DNA from: JBOGGX01 sp050744245 | GTDB lineage: Bacteria > Actinomycetota > Acidimicrobiia > Acidimicrobiales > JBOGGX01 | Length of the DNA stretch: 50,315 bases | Direction: 5' to 3' | NCBI GenBank assembly: GCA_050744245.1 | Contig: JBOGGX010000217.1 | Location: 1 to 50,315 of the forward strand | In this document: positions 8,742-16,617 of the stretch, piece after piece | Layout of the letters: the number at the start of each line of letters is the position of its first letter | How positions within the stretch are numbered: the stretch's first letter is position 1 | Position numbers and translations under genes: made by a program | The notes under the pieces: generated by a model | Seen by the model: only the letters and a program-made list of their open reading frames with translations | What the model was told of the DNA's origin: nothing | The model's database searches: none

Positions 8742-8816
8742 CGACCGATTCTGGCTCAGGTGCCGATGGGGTAGGAAGCCTGCGACCTACAGTGCGGGAA
8801 CCCCGCCGGAGGAGCC

Positions 8817-9224
8817 ATGGACGCAGAATCGGTCGAAGGCACCATCGAGCTGGTCCTACCGGCCGACACCAGGCTGGTGCGGCTGGCCCGCCTGGTGGCC
8901 AGTGGCGTCGGCAGCGCGGCCGGGTTCGACGTCGAGGAGATCGAAGACCTACGGATCGCGGTCGACGAGGGGTGTAGCGCCCTCATCGAGGCTGGCGTCG
9001 ATCGCCCGCTGCTGCTGTCCTTCGAGCTCGACGGCGACGGCGTGGTCGTGGTGGGCACCACCGAGGCCGCCTCCGACGTCACCCAGGACGCCGACCGGTT
9101 GTCGTTGAGCGATCAGATCCTGCGGGTGGTCACCGATGAGCACGAGCTCGGGACCAGCCACGGTCGAGCCACCTTCCGCCTCAGCAAGCGGAGCCGCGCC
9201 GGCTCGGCGAGCGGCGTTGGCTGA
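8817..9224 (+). CDS. Anti-sigma regulatory kinase-like protein (HATPase, RsbW/SpoIIAB type)
   Basis: This 135-residue protein has the layout of a GHKL-fold anti-sigma factor. A segment near residues 41-55 (EEIEDLRIAVDEGCSALI) resembles the N-box helix of RsbW/SpoIIAB (usually DLKLAVSEACTN-like). The later G-boxes are weak, so ATP binding is not assured. It would hold the sigma factor encoded immediately downstream in an inactive complex and be released by an STAS antagonist. A GGAGG ribosome-binding site precedes the ATG. Its last ~89 bases overlap the start of the sigma gene in another frame, so the two are translated together. Confidence 0.75.
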   Translation: MDAESVEGTIELVLPADTRLVRLARLVASGVGSAAGFDVEEIEDLRIAVDEGCSALIEAGVDRPLLLSFELDGDGVVVVGTTEAASDVTQDADRLSLSDQILRVVTDEHELGTSHGRATFRLSKRSRAGSASGVG

Positions 9225-9996
9225 GCGGCCGGACGTCATCGAGCGGTTCGTCCGCTACCGGCGCACCGGCGATCGACGGCTGAGGAACGAGCTGATCGAG
9301 GAACACCGGTGGGTCGCCGTCCACTGTGCCCGTCGCTTCGACAACCGCGGCGAGCCGCTCGACGATCTGATCCAGGTCGGGATGCTGGGCGTGCTCAAGG
9401 CGGCCGAACGGTTCGATCCCGAGGTCGGGGTCTCCTTCACCACCTTTGCCATTCCGACGGCGCTGGGTGAGCTCCGCCGCCACTTCCGCGACACGACCTG
9501 GGCGGTCCGGGTCCCCCGGCGGATGAAGGACCTCCACGTCGAGCTGGGTGCGGCGGTCGAGTTCCTCACCGGAGAGCTGGGGCGGGTGCCCCGGATCCCG
9601 GAGCTGGCCCGCCACCTCGGTGTCAGCCACGACGTGGTGCTCGAGACGATGGAGGCGAGCGGGGCCTACCGGGCCGCACCGCTGGCGTCGGGGAGCGACG
9701 ACGACCGGGACGGTGGAAGCGAATCGGAGGCGGTGGGTGCGCTCGACGCCGACCTCGCCTTGGCCGACGACCGGCTCACGGTGCGGGCCCTGCTGCGCGG
9801 GCTGGCGCCACGCGAGCGGCGCATCGTCTACCTGCGCTACTTCGACGGACTGTCGCAGTCGGAGATCGCCGAGATCGTCGGGGTCAGCCAGGTCCACGTG
9901 TCGCGGCTGCTGCGGGCCAGCATCGACCGGCTCCACGATGTTGTCGGCGCCACTCGGCCTTCGGCCTCACCGGCGCGGCCTTCGGCAACCGACTGA
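9136..9996 (+). CDS. RNA polymerase sigma factor, SigB/SigF group
   Basis: This is an alternative (group 3) sigma factor for stress or developmental promoters. The 286-residue protein has region 2 (RNELIEEHRWVAVHCARRFDNRGEPLDDLIQVGMLGVLKAAERFDPEVGVSFTTFAIPTALGELRR, quoted piecewise as HCARRFDNRGE and DLIQVGMLGVLKAAERFD), region 3 (VPRRMKDLHVELGAAVEFLTG) and a region 4 helix-turn-helix (GLSQSEIAEIVGVSQVHVSRL). The upstream ATG gives an 89-base overlap with the anti-sigma gene. A later start near LAERPDVIERF would remove the overlap and is possible. The set anti-sigma, sigma and STAS antagonist is a partner-switching cassette. Confidence 0.9.
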   Translation: MSTSSGPATVEPPSASASGAAPARRAALAERPDVIERFVRYRRTGDRRLRNELIEEHRWVAVHCARRFDNRGEPLDDLIQVGMLGVLKAAERFDPEVGVSFTTFAIPTALGELRRHFRDTTWAVRVPRRMKDLHVELGAAVEFLTGELGRVPRIPELARHLGVSHDVVLETMEASGAYRAAPLASGSDDDRDGGSESEAVGALDADLALADDRLTVRALLRGLAPRERRIVYLRYFDGLSQSEIAEIVGVSQVHVSRLLRASIDRLHDVVGATRPSASPARPSATD

Positions 9997-10072
9997 CGTC
10001 TCGTCGGGCTGCTCCGCCTCGCGGCTGCGCAGCGTCGCCCGGCCGTTCCGGGTTCCGGAGGCGGCGCGCGGC

Positions 10073-10396
10073 TCAGGACTGGTTGGCGAGCAGGCCGCGC
10101 AGTCCGGTCATCTCGAGCACGCGGGCGACCACGCCGGAGGCCCCGTCGAGGCTGAGCGTCGCCCCCCCGGCCTGCAGGCTCTCGCGCCCGGCCAGGATGA
10201 CGCGCAGGCCGGTCGAGTCGATGAAGGTCAGCCGGCTGACGTCGATGATCACGGCGGTGAGCTCCTCATCGGTTCCGAGGTCGTCGAGCGCGGCGCCGAC
10301 CTGCGGTGCGGTGTCGACGTCGAGCTCACCGGCCAAGGCGATCACGGCGCGGCCCCCCTCCCTGCCCGTCGTCACCGAGAGCTGCTCGTCGTCCAT
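10073..10396 (-). CDS. STAS-domain anti-sigma factor antagonist (RsbV/SpoIIAA type)
   Basis: This 107-residue single STAS domain has the phosphorylation-site loop LTFIDSTGLRVIL, with Ser61 the probable target. By family knowledge the unphosphorylated form binds the anti-sigma kinase and frees the sigma factor; phosphorylation by that kinase switches it off. It lies convergent to the sigma gene, 76 bases after its stop, so it is transcribed separately from the kinase and sigma genes. The stoichiometry of antagonist to kinase can therefore be set independently. Confidence 0.88.
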   Translation of the reverse strand: MDDEQLSVTTGREGGRAVIALAGELDVDTAPQVGAALDDLGTDEELTAVIIDVSRLTFIDSTGLRVILAGRESLQAGGATLSLDGASGVVARVLEMTGLRGLLANQS

Positions 10397-10435
10397 CCAC
10401 TCCTCCCCTTCGACCCGTCCGGGCGCGCCGCCACC

Positions 10436-11368
10436 CTAACGCGGAGGCCCGGGGAACCTTCCGGCCCGGGCCAGCAGCCCGGGGGCGGCCCGGCCGAGCC
10501 GGTCCTCGACCCACGGCACGATGTCGATCAACCCATCGAGATCGAACCCCGTGGCGATGCCCATCCGGTCGAGCATGTAGACCAGGTCCTCGGTCGGGAT
10601 GTTGCCCGTGGCCTTGGGGGCGAACGGGCAGCCGCCGATCCCGCCGATGCTGGCATCGAGCACGGTGACGCCCGCCTCCACGGCCGCGTAGGCGTTGGCG
10701 ATGCCGGTGTTGCGGGTGTTGTGGAAGTGGACCCGCAGCGGGATGCCGTCGACCGCCTCCCGCGCCGCGTCGATGCGGGCGGCGACGTCGCCCGGCGTGG
10801 CCACGCCGATGGTGTCGCCCAGCGCGATCTCTTGGGCTCCCGCGGCCGCCGCCCGCCCGGCCACGTCGGCCACCCGCTCGACCGGCACCTCGCCCTCGTA
10901 GGGACAACCGAACGCCACCGACACCGTGGCCGAGATCGTCATCCCGGCGTCTGCGGCCATGCGGGCCAGTTCGGCGAAGCCAACGAGTGAGGCCTCGATG
11001 GTCTGGCCCTGGTTCCTCGTCCCGAACCCGTCGGTGCCGACCACCACCGCGTTGACCTCGCGCAACCCGGACTCGATGGCCCGCTCCATCCCTCGGCGGT
11101 TCAGCACCAGTCCGACGTAGGTGACGTCGTCGGCGGCGGGCAGGCCCGCGACCACTGCCTCGGCGTCGGCCATCTGCGGCACCCGCTGGGGGTTGACGAA
11201 GCTGGCCACCTCGATCCGCCGGGCCCCGGCGGCGACCGCCCGGGCGATGAACGAGAGCTTGGCCTCGGTGTCGAGCACGGCGGACTCGTTCTGCAGGCCG
11301 TCACGCGGCCCGACCTCGACGATGTCGACTCGACCGGGCAGCTCCAACGGGCGGGGCACGTGGCCCAT
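10436..11368 (-). CDS. mvaB: Hydroxymethylglutaryl-CoA lyase
   Basis: This TIM-barrel enzyme cleaves HMG-CoA to acetyl-CoA and acetoacetate, the last step of leucine degradation. The 310-residue protein begins with VDIVEVGPRDGLQNE (the Arg-Asp metal/substrate motif) and continues IEVASFVNPQRVPQMAD. It has the metal-binding HFHNTRNTG and the mobile-loop signature SIGGIGGCPFAPKATGN, where the Cys is the family's catalytic one. The start at 11368 is chosen because the open frame further upstream is antisense to the next gene. It is divergent from the DJ-1-like gene with only 28 bases between start codons. Confidence 0.92.
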   Translation of the reverse strand: MGHVPRPLELPGRVDIVEVGPRDGLQNESAVLDTEAKLSFIARAVAAGARRIEVASFVNPQRVPQMADAEAVVAGLPAADDVTYVGLVLNRRGMERAIESGLREVNAVVVGTDGFGTRNQGQTIEASLVGFAELARMAADAGMTISATVSVAFGCPYEGEVPVERVADVAGRAAAAGAQEIALGDTIGVATPGDVAARIDAAREAVDGIPLRVHFHNTRNTGIANAYAAVEAGVTVLDASIGGIGGCPFAPKATGNIPTEDLVYMLDRMGIATGFDLDGLIDIVPWVEDRLGRAAPGLLARAGRFPGPPR

Positions 11369-11396
11369 TCTGCCGCCCACCGGGCAGACTGCGGGC

Positions 11397-12110
11397 GTGG
11401 ACGTGGCCGTGCTCCTCTTCGATGGCGTCGACTCGGCCGAGGCGTTGGGCCCGGCGCAGGTGCTGGGCCGGCTGCCCGGGGCCAGGCTGTGGTTCGTCGC
11501 CGCCGATCCTGGGGCCAAGGACGGCCACAACCCGCCCCTCCACCTCCAGGCCAGCCATTCCGTCACCCAGCTGCCGCACCCGGACGCGGTGCTGGTTCCC
11601 GGCGGGTTCGGGTGCCTCCAGCTCAACGACGACCACGGTCTGGTCGACTGGGTCCGCACCGCCCACGACACCAGCCGGTGGACGGTGGCCGTCTCGACCG
11701 GGCCCGTACTGCTCGGCGCGGCCGGGCTGCTGCGGGGCCGGCGGACCACCGGCCATTGGCTCACCAGCGCCCTGCTCCGGGCCGACGGGGCCGTGCCCGT
11801 GCCCGACCGCGTCGTCGAGGAGGACCGGATCATCACCGCCATCGGCGCCGCCGCCGCGATCGAGGTCGCCCTCGGGTTGGCGGCGCACGAGCTGGGCGAC
11901 GAGGAGGCGGCTGCCATCCGGACCGAGATCGAGTTCAACCCGGACGCCACCTTCGACACGACCGTTCCCGGGGCGGCGTCCGCCCTCGTGCGGCGCTGGG
12001 AGGAAGAACTGCGGGGCGAACACGACGACGCAGCCGCAACCACCCGTCGCTGGCGCCACCGCCGGCCGCCCCGGCGGGTCGTGGTCCACCCCGGCGACGA
12101 CGACGGTTAG
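11397..12110 (+). CDS. DJ-1/PfpI-family protein with Ser at the nucleophile position
   Basis: The 237-residue protein is a class I amidotransferase-like fold of the DJ-1/PfpI and AraC-type GATase1 group. It starts VDVAVLLFDGVDSAEALGP (Glu16 is the conserved acidic residue). The elbow reads TVAVSTGPVLLGAAGLLRGRRTTGHW, where relatives have Cys followed by TG; here Ser100 occupies that place. The family activity is often uncertain (isonitrile hydratase, protease or deglycase have been proposed), and the substitution argues against a thiol mechanism. The C-terminal tail is basic and low-complexity, and there is no HTH domain. The GTG start is inferred from the first family residues. Confidence 0.75.
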   Translation: MDVAVLLFDGVDSAEALGPAQVLGRLPGARLWFVAADPGAKDGHNPPLHLQASHSVTQLPHPDAVLVPGGFGCLQLNDDHGLVDWVRTAHDTSRWTVAVSTGPVLLGAAGLLRGRRTTGHWLTSALLRADGAVPVPDRVVEEDRIITAIGAAAAIEVALGLAAHELGDEEAAAIRTEIEFNPDATFDTTVPGAASALVRRWEEELRGEHDDAAATTRRWRHRRPPRRVVVHPGDDDG

Positions 12111-12160
12111 GGGCCCGCCCAGGGTCGCTTTCTTCTCATGACGTGTGAGAGGGTGAGGCC

Positions 12161-12586
12161 ATGCCTGTACGTACAGCCTCAGCACGATGGAACGGATCGC
12201 TCACCGAAGGGCAGGGCACGGTCGCCCTGGGCAGCGGCGCGTTCGAGGGTCAGTATTCGTTCTCCAGCCGGTTCGAGGAGGGCGCGGGTACCAACCCGGA
12301 GGAGCTGATCGGTGCGGCCCACGCCGGCTGCTTCTCGATGGCCCTCTCCGCGGGACTGGCCGGGGGCGGCCACACCCCCGACTACGTCGAGACGACGGCC
12401 AAGGTGCACATCGACAAGGACGACAGTGGGTTCTCGATCACGACGATCGAGTTGACGACCCGAGCATCGATTCCCGGCATCGACGACGCCGCGTTCCAGA
12501 AGGCGGCCGAGGCCGCCAAGACCGGCTGTCCCGTGTCGAAGGCGCTGGCCGTCGTCGACATCACCCTCGACGCCCAGCTCGTCTGA
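12161..12586 (+). CDS. osmC: OsmC-family peroxiredoxin
   Basis: This thiol-dependent hydroperoxide reductase is active on organic peroxides. The 141-residue protein has the two redox cysteines of the family: Cys57 in HAGCFSMALS and Cys123 in KTGCPVSKAL. Length and the opening ARWNGSLTEGQGTVALGSG match OsmC rather than Ohr. It stands alone on the plus strand 50 bases after the DJ-1-like gene and could be read through from it. With the 1-Cys peroxiredoxin it is a second peroxide-defence enzyme in this arm. Confidence 0.88.
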   Translation: MPVRTASARWNGSLTEGQGTVALGSGAFEGQYSFSSRFEEGAGTNPEELIGAAHAGCFSMALSAGLAGGGHTPDYVETTAKVHIDKDDSGFSITTIELTTRASIPGIDDAAFQKAAEAAKTGCPVSKALAVVDITLDAQLV

Positions 12587-12974
12587 CCCGACGCCGATCC
12601 GGCCCCGTCGCAGGCAGCCGCACCCGGAGATAGCCGGCCGGCTGGGGGCGAAGGCCGAGGTCGGGCCAGCTGCGTGCGGGCGGCAGGCCCAGGTCCAGGT
12701 CGAGGGCCGGATGGTCGATGGCGGCCAGGGCCAGGTCGGCCAGCAGCTCGGCCGTGGTCGCGGTGACCAGGAAGCCGGCCTCGGCCCGAGGCCCGGTCCG
12801 CACCTCGACCAGGTGGAAGTTCACGCCTCCTGAGGCTGGTGGGGTGGTCGCCGGGAGATCGAAGCGCACCCGCCCCGGTCCCAGCCTGCTCGTCGCCCAC
12901 CGGGCCACGAGTCGTGACGCCGCCCCGGCCGTCGTTCCCCGCTCCTCTCGAGCATCGCTCGGAGTGGATGGCAC
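12561..12974 (-). CDS. Hypothetical protein
   Basis: This is a 137-residue open frame, convergent with osmC and overlapping its last 26 bases. The middle part (FDLPATTPPASGGVNFHLVEVRTG, then LVTATTAELLADLALAAIDHPALDLDL) has a balanced hydrophobic pattern unlike the Arg/Gly-rich shadow frames here, which is the main reason to list it. No family was recognised. The N-terminal 25 residues may be untranslated, with the real start further in. The rest of the gap to 13022 holds nothing else that I can support. Confidence 0.35.
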   Translation of the reverse strand: MPSTPSDAREERGTTAGAASRLVARWATSRLGPGRVRFDLPATTPPASGGVNFHLVEVRTGPRAEAGFLVTATTAELLADLALAAIDHPALDLDLGLPPARSWPDLGLRPQPAGYLRVRLPATGPDRRRVRRAGRRG

Positions 12975-13022
12975 GCCGCCACAGAGCCGCCGATCGGCCC
13001 CGTAGATACGCCGCCGGGCCGC

Positions 13023-14065
13023 TCAGCTGGAGTAGTCGACCGGCTCGATGAGCACGCCGAGCTCGTACCGGTACGTGGCGGCGGCGTCGTTGATGAGCAG
13101 CCGGGCCGCATCCCTCGCGGTCAAGCCACCGGTCGCGCTCATCCTGGCCGCGATGGCCCCGGCCATCACCGGCGCCGCGAAGGAGGTTCCCTCCCAGCTG
13201 GCGGCGCCGTCGAAGCTGGCCAGGGTGAGCCCACCGGGTGCGTTCAGATCGGCATACGGCTGGCCCGCATCGACGTCATAGAAGGTGCTGACGTGGGCGC
13301 CCTTGGCCCGCACGTCGACCCACCACCCGAAGTTGCTGTTAGTCGGCTCGCTTGTCCTTGTTCTTGGGGTCGTGGGCGGCCACCGCGATCACCCCCTTCG
13401 TCGCGGCGGGGAAGAAGGGCCGGTCGGTGTGGTCGTTGCCCGCCGCGGCCACCAGGGCAACGTCCGGGTTCTGGCGCCGCAGATGGTTGACGGCCCGCCC
13501 GAAGGCGTAGGCGCCCCGGCTGTCGTAGGTGTACCCGCCGAGCGAGAGGTTGATGACGTCGGCGTCGCCACCGTCGAGCAGGGCCGCGGCGAGCGACGCG
13601 TCGCCATCTTCATCGGGGTTGTCGAAGTCGGGGAAGGTCGGCAGAGGTTCGGTGGCGAGCTCGACGGGTCTCGCCGGTCCCCACATGTTGTGGAACGTGC
13701 CGAAGAACACGTGGTTGGGCGCAACCTGCGGCGCCCGGGTGGCGCGATTGCTGAGCCGGATCTCGTCGAGGATCTGCGGCACGCCGTCGTCCTCGTCGTC
13801 GGCCGTCAGCAGCACCACGCCGGGAACCGTGGGCGGCTGCGAGTGCGGCCGGAACCGACGGCGATCGAGGATGGGGGCGGAAGCCTCGTTGCGGCTCGTC
13901 GTAGTCCTGGTCCCTGATGAGCAGCTCCCCGGGGACGTAGTTGAAGCCGCCACGGATGCGGGACCCGCTCACCTTGGTTCCCGGCGGGAGCCAGTAGTCG
14001 GCGTCGTCGGCCACCTGGTTCTCCCTGGTGGGCCGGTCGGGCCGGCGTGCATCCTGATCTGGCAT
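13023..14065 (-). pseudogene. Decayed subtilase (S8 peptidase) paralogue
   Basis: Three segments in three frames line up with the intact subtilase at 15246-16550. 14065 to about 13890 gives an N-terminus with DADYWLPPGTKV and VPGELLIRDQDYDE. About 13890 to 13341 gives VAPNHVFFGTFHNMWGPARPVE, VINLSLGGYTYDSRGA and AAAGNDHTDRPFFPAA. About 13335 to 13023 gives the catalytic-Ser region GTSFAAPVMAG. The last shift is one extra T at 13339-13340 relative to the intact copy. Between PTFPDFDNPDEDGD and ASLAAALL about 30 or more codons are missing, including the DTG and GHGT segments with the catalytic Asp and His. The product could not be an active protease even if the frameshifts were sequencing errors. 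Confidence 0.85.
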
Positions 14066-14118
14066 GGCTGCGCCCCCCGCGTGGCTGGCGGCTCAGGCGG
14101 AACCCGGCCACCCGGCAG

Positions 14119-14134
14119 GGCCGGTTCTAGCATG
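14119..14134 (+). promoter_or_regulatory. Shared upstream block, copy 1 (ECF sigma side)
   Basis: GGCCGGTTCTAGCATG here is identical to 16602-16617, and both run into a start codon. A second shared word, GGCCACCCG, lies just upstream in both places (14106-14114 and 16590-16598). Each block sits about 50 bases from a divergent subtilase start. This suggests a duplicated divergent promoter, possibly leaderless, read by the same sigma factor. A binding role is inference. Confidence 0.55.
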
Positions 14135-14140
14135 GCCGCC

Positions 14141-14725
14141 ATGTCCGAGGACGATGCCGGCGACCTGGTCCGGGCCGCGGCCGGTGGCGACCAGTCCGCC
14201 TGGCGGGCCCTGGTCGCCCGGTTCGCGGCCCTGGTATGGGCCGTGACCCGCTCCTTCAGCCTGGAATCGAGCGACGCGGCCGACGTGAGCCAGGTCACCT
14301 GGTTGCGGCTGGTCGAGCATCTCGACCGGCTGCACGACCCCGACCGCGTCGGCGCGTGGCTCGCGACCACGGCCAAGCGTGAGTGCCTGGCGGTCATCAG
14401 GCGCCGGGGTCGCGCCGCCATCCCGGCCAGCGACGGCATCGTGTTCGAGCAGGCGGCGGCCGACGGCCCGTCGCCGGTAAAGGGGCTGGTGGCGGCCGAG
14501 CGCGACGTCGTCCTCTGGGATGCGCTCGGCGCGTTGTCTGAGCGCTGCCAGCGGCTGCTGCGGGTCCTGATGGCCGATCCACCGCCGCCCTACGACGCGG
14601 TCAGCGTCGCCCTCGAGATGCCGATCGGGAGCATCGGACCGACCCGGGCCCGCTGCCTGGCCCACCTCCGTCGCCATCTGGCCGACGGCGGTATCACCGG
14701 CGACGCCCTTCGCTCTGTTGAGTAG
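14141..14725 (+). CDS. ECF-type RNA polymerase sigma factor
   Basis: The 194-residue protein has sigma-70 region 2 (DAADVSQVTWLRLVEHLDRL, DPDRVGAWLATTAKRECLAVIRR) and region 4 (LSERCQRLLRVLMADPPPPYDAVSVALEMPIGSIGPTRARCLAHLRR). Region 3 is absent, as in extracytoplasmic-function sigmas. The ATG at 14132, nine bases upstream and in frame, is an equal candidate start. The gene is divergent from the decayed subtilase and is followed after nine bases by a partner gene. Similar sigma/partner/CHAT/S8 neighbourhoods are, from memory, common in actinobacteria. The downstream protein rather than a classic anti-sigma factor is the likely controller. Confidence 0.85.
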   Translation: MSEDDAGDLVRAAAGGDQSAWRALVARFAALVWAVTRSFSLESSDAADVSQVTWLRLVEHLDRLHDPDRVGAWLATTAKRECLAVIRRRGRAAIPASDGIVFEQAAADGPSPVKGLVAAERDVVLWDALGALSERCQRLLRVLMADPPPPYDAVSVALEMPIGSIGPTRARCLAHLRRHLADGGITGDALRSVE

Positions 14726-14734
14726 GAGGACGAC

Positions 14735-15220
14735 GTGACCGACGACCACATCACCCCCGAGGACGAGGCGCTCATCACCGAGCTGCGCGCCGCCGCCGCC
14801 GCACTCGACCCCGTACCCGAGGTTGTCGTCGAGGCGGCCAAGGCCGCGTGGACCTGGCGCACCATCGACGCCGAGCTGGCCGAGCTCACCTACGACTCGT
14901 GGACCGACGACAGGGAATTGGCCGGGGTGCGGGGTGCGGCCACGCTGGCCCCCACCTCCCGCCTGCTCAGCTTCGAGGCCCGCGACATCGCCCTCGAGCT
15001 CGAGATCGTGATTGAGGGCGAGCGACGGCGCCTGGTCGGCCAGATCGTGCCGCCCCAGCCGGGGGTCGTCGAGGTCCAGCACCGTCGGGGCACCGACGCG
15101 GTCGAGGCCGACGTCGTCGGCCGGTTCACCGTGGCCTCGATCGCTCCTGGACTCTTCCGCCTGGCGGTGCGCCCGTCGGGCAACCCCCCCGAGGTGGCGA
15201 CGGCCTGGATCCAGGTGTGA
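14735..15220 (+). CDS. Hypothetical partner of the ECF sigma factor
   Basis: This 161-residue protein starts with GTG behind a strong AGGAGG site. The first ~45 residues form an acidic helical segment (EDEALITELRAAAAALDPVPEVVVEAAKAAWTWRTIDAELAEL, read in parts) that looks like the sigma-facing end of small ECF partners. The last ~75 residues (RLVGQIVPPQPGVVEVQ, then VVGRFTVASIAPGLFRLAVR) look like a compact beta-sandwich of the carboxypeptidase-regulatory type. No membrane helix or zinc-binding HxxxCxxC motif is present, so it is not a standard ZAS anti-sigma factor. A role in holding the sigma factor or in sensing is inferred from position only. Confidence 0.7.
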   Translation: MTDDHITPEDEALITELRAAAAALDPVPEVVVEAAKAAWTWRTIDAELAELTYDSWTDDRELAGVRGAATLAPTSRLLSFEARDIALELEIVIEGERRRLVGQIVPPQPGVVEVQHRRGTDAVEADVVGRFTVASIAPGLFRLAVRPSGNPPEVATAWIQV

Positions 15221-15245
15221 CCATCGGAGCGTGACCGCCCGGTCG

Positions 15246-16550
15246 TTACCGGATTGCGTAGTCGATCGGGTCGACTCGGACGCCGATGCCCTCCTTGTAC
15301 GATGATTCGGAGGCGTCGAGCAGTCGCCGGGCCGCTTCCTTGGCCCCAACATCGGCTTTCGTCATCTCGGCTGCGATCGCCGCGGCCACGACCGGAGTGG
15401 CGAACGAGGTGCCCGCCCACCTGGCCCACCCGTTGAACTCGCTCAGGTCGACGCCGCCCGGAGCGTCAAGCTCGGCATCCGGCTCTCCTGGGTCGATGTC
15501 GTAGAAGGTGCTCACATGCTCGCCCCGGGCCCGGGCGTCGACCCACCACCCGAAGTTGCTGTAGTCGGCCCGCTCGTCGTTGTCGTCGGCGGCGGCCACG
15601 GCGATCACGCCTTTCTGGGCGGCGGGGAAGAACGGGCGGTCGGTGTGGTCATTTCCGGCGGCCGCCACGACGACGAGGTCGGGGTTGCCGTTGCGTCGAA
15701 TGGCGTCGATCATGCGCGGGACGGCGTGCGCCCCGCGGTTGTCGTGGGTGTAGCCGCCCAGGGAGAGGTTGATGATGTGGGCGTCAGCGACCTCGTTCAA
15801 TCGGGCGGCCAGCGAGGCGTCGCTCACGTGACCCTTCGATGTCAGCACTCGCTTGTAGACGATGGCGGCCCCCGGTGCGTAGCGACGGATGATGAAGCCG
15901 ATGAAGGTGCCGTGACCGGCCTCGAAATCGAGCGTGCCGTGAAGGTCGTCCTCGTCGGGATCGTCGTACTCGGCTGGATCGAACCCGGGAAGAAGATGAT
16001 GCTCGGCGATCCCGGTGTCGAGCACGGCGATCTTCACGCCCGCGCCCACCCGGTCTCCTTCCGGCCGCAGACCGCGATAGCCAGACCCGCCACGCTCGAC
16101 CGGCTGACCAGGTCCCCACATCTTGTGGTGCTCTCCGAAGAACACGTGGTTCGGCGCGACCCGCACCGCCCCGCGCTCAGGTTTCGCCCGACGGATCTCG
16201 TCGACGATGTCGGGCATCTCCAACAGATGCCCAGGCGGAGCGTCCATCTTGGTGACGATCACCCCCGGAATCTCGGAGGACCCGATCCTTCTACCCGGCG
16301 ACGGCGGTCCACTCGGCTGCGGATCCTTCCTGGAAAATCCCTTGGCGCTCAGCAAGCCCTCCACGTCGTCTCGCCCGTAGGCCTGTTCGTCTATGAGGAG
16401 CTCGCCCGGGACGAAGTGGTATTCACCCTCATCCCTTCGCCCACTCGCCGCCACCCCATCAGGTACCCAGTAAAGGTCGCCGCCAACGTGGCGGTGCCCG
16501 CGCTCGGCCCGCAAGTGGTCGTGCTCGAAGTGTCCATGCTTGTGCGTCAC
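15246..16550 (-). CDS. Subtilisin-like serine protease (S8), apparently cytoplasmic
   Basis: This complete 434-residue subtilase has the full catalytic set: Asp178 (KIAVLDTG), His213 (EAGHGTF), Asn300 oxyanion (VAAAGN) and Ser382 (GTSFATPV). The N-terminal ~130 residues form a conserved pre-domain (VPGELLIDEQAY, VAPNHVFFGEHHKMWG) shared with the decayed copy. There is no signal peptide or membrane segment. The first 21 residues carry seven His (MTHKHGHFEHDHLRAERGHRH), a possible metal-binding stretch. The GTG at 16550 is the start. It is divergent from the CHAT gene, which suggests that the two proteases act in one pathway. Confidence 0.9.
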   Translation of the reverse strand: MTHKHGHFEHDHLRAERGHRHVGGDLYWVPDGVAASGRRDEGEYHFVPGELLIDEQAYGRDDVEGLLSAKGFSRKDPQPSGPPSPGRRIGSSEIPGVIVTKMDAPPGHLLEMPDIVDEIRRAKPERGAVRVAPNHVFFGEHHKMWGPGQPVERGGSGYRGLRPEGDRVGAGVKIAVLDTGIAEHHLLPGFDPAEYDDPDEDDLHGTLDFEAGHGTFIGFIIRRYAPGAAIVYKRVLTSKGHVSDASLAARLNEVADAHIINLSLGGYTHDNRGAHAVPRMIDAIRRNGNPDLVVVAAAGNDHTDRPFFPAAQKGVIAVAAADDNDERADYSNFGWWVDARARGEHVSTFYDIDPGEPDAELDAPGGVDLSEFNGWARWAGTSFATPVVAAAIAAEMTKADVGAKEAARRLLDASESSYKEGIGVRVDPIDYAIR

Positions 16551-16601
16551 CTTCGCCCTCGCTCCCCCTTGTCACCCATCATGGGTCACGGCCACCCGCG
16601 A

Positions 16602-16617
16602 GGCCGGTTCTAGCATG
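16602..16617 (+). promoter_or_regulatory. Shared upstream block, copy 2 (CHAT side)
   Basis: GGCCGGTTCTAGCATG ends in the ATG of the CHAT gene and is identical to 14119-14134 upstream of the ECF sigma gene; GGCCACCCG precedes it at 16590. Because the flanking coding regions on the plus strand are unrelated, conservation of the block points to a retained regulatory role or to a recent duplication end. Confidence 0.55.

Noticed and set aside
13389..14439. Additional minus-strand frames in the decayed subtilase and ECF sigma region
   Set aside because: They do not align with the intact subtilase; the three frames that do align were used for the pseudogene call.
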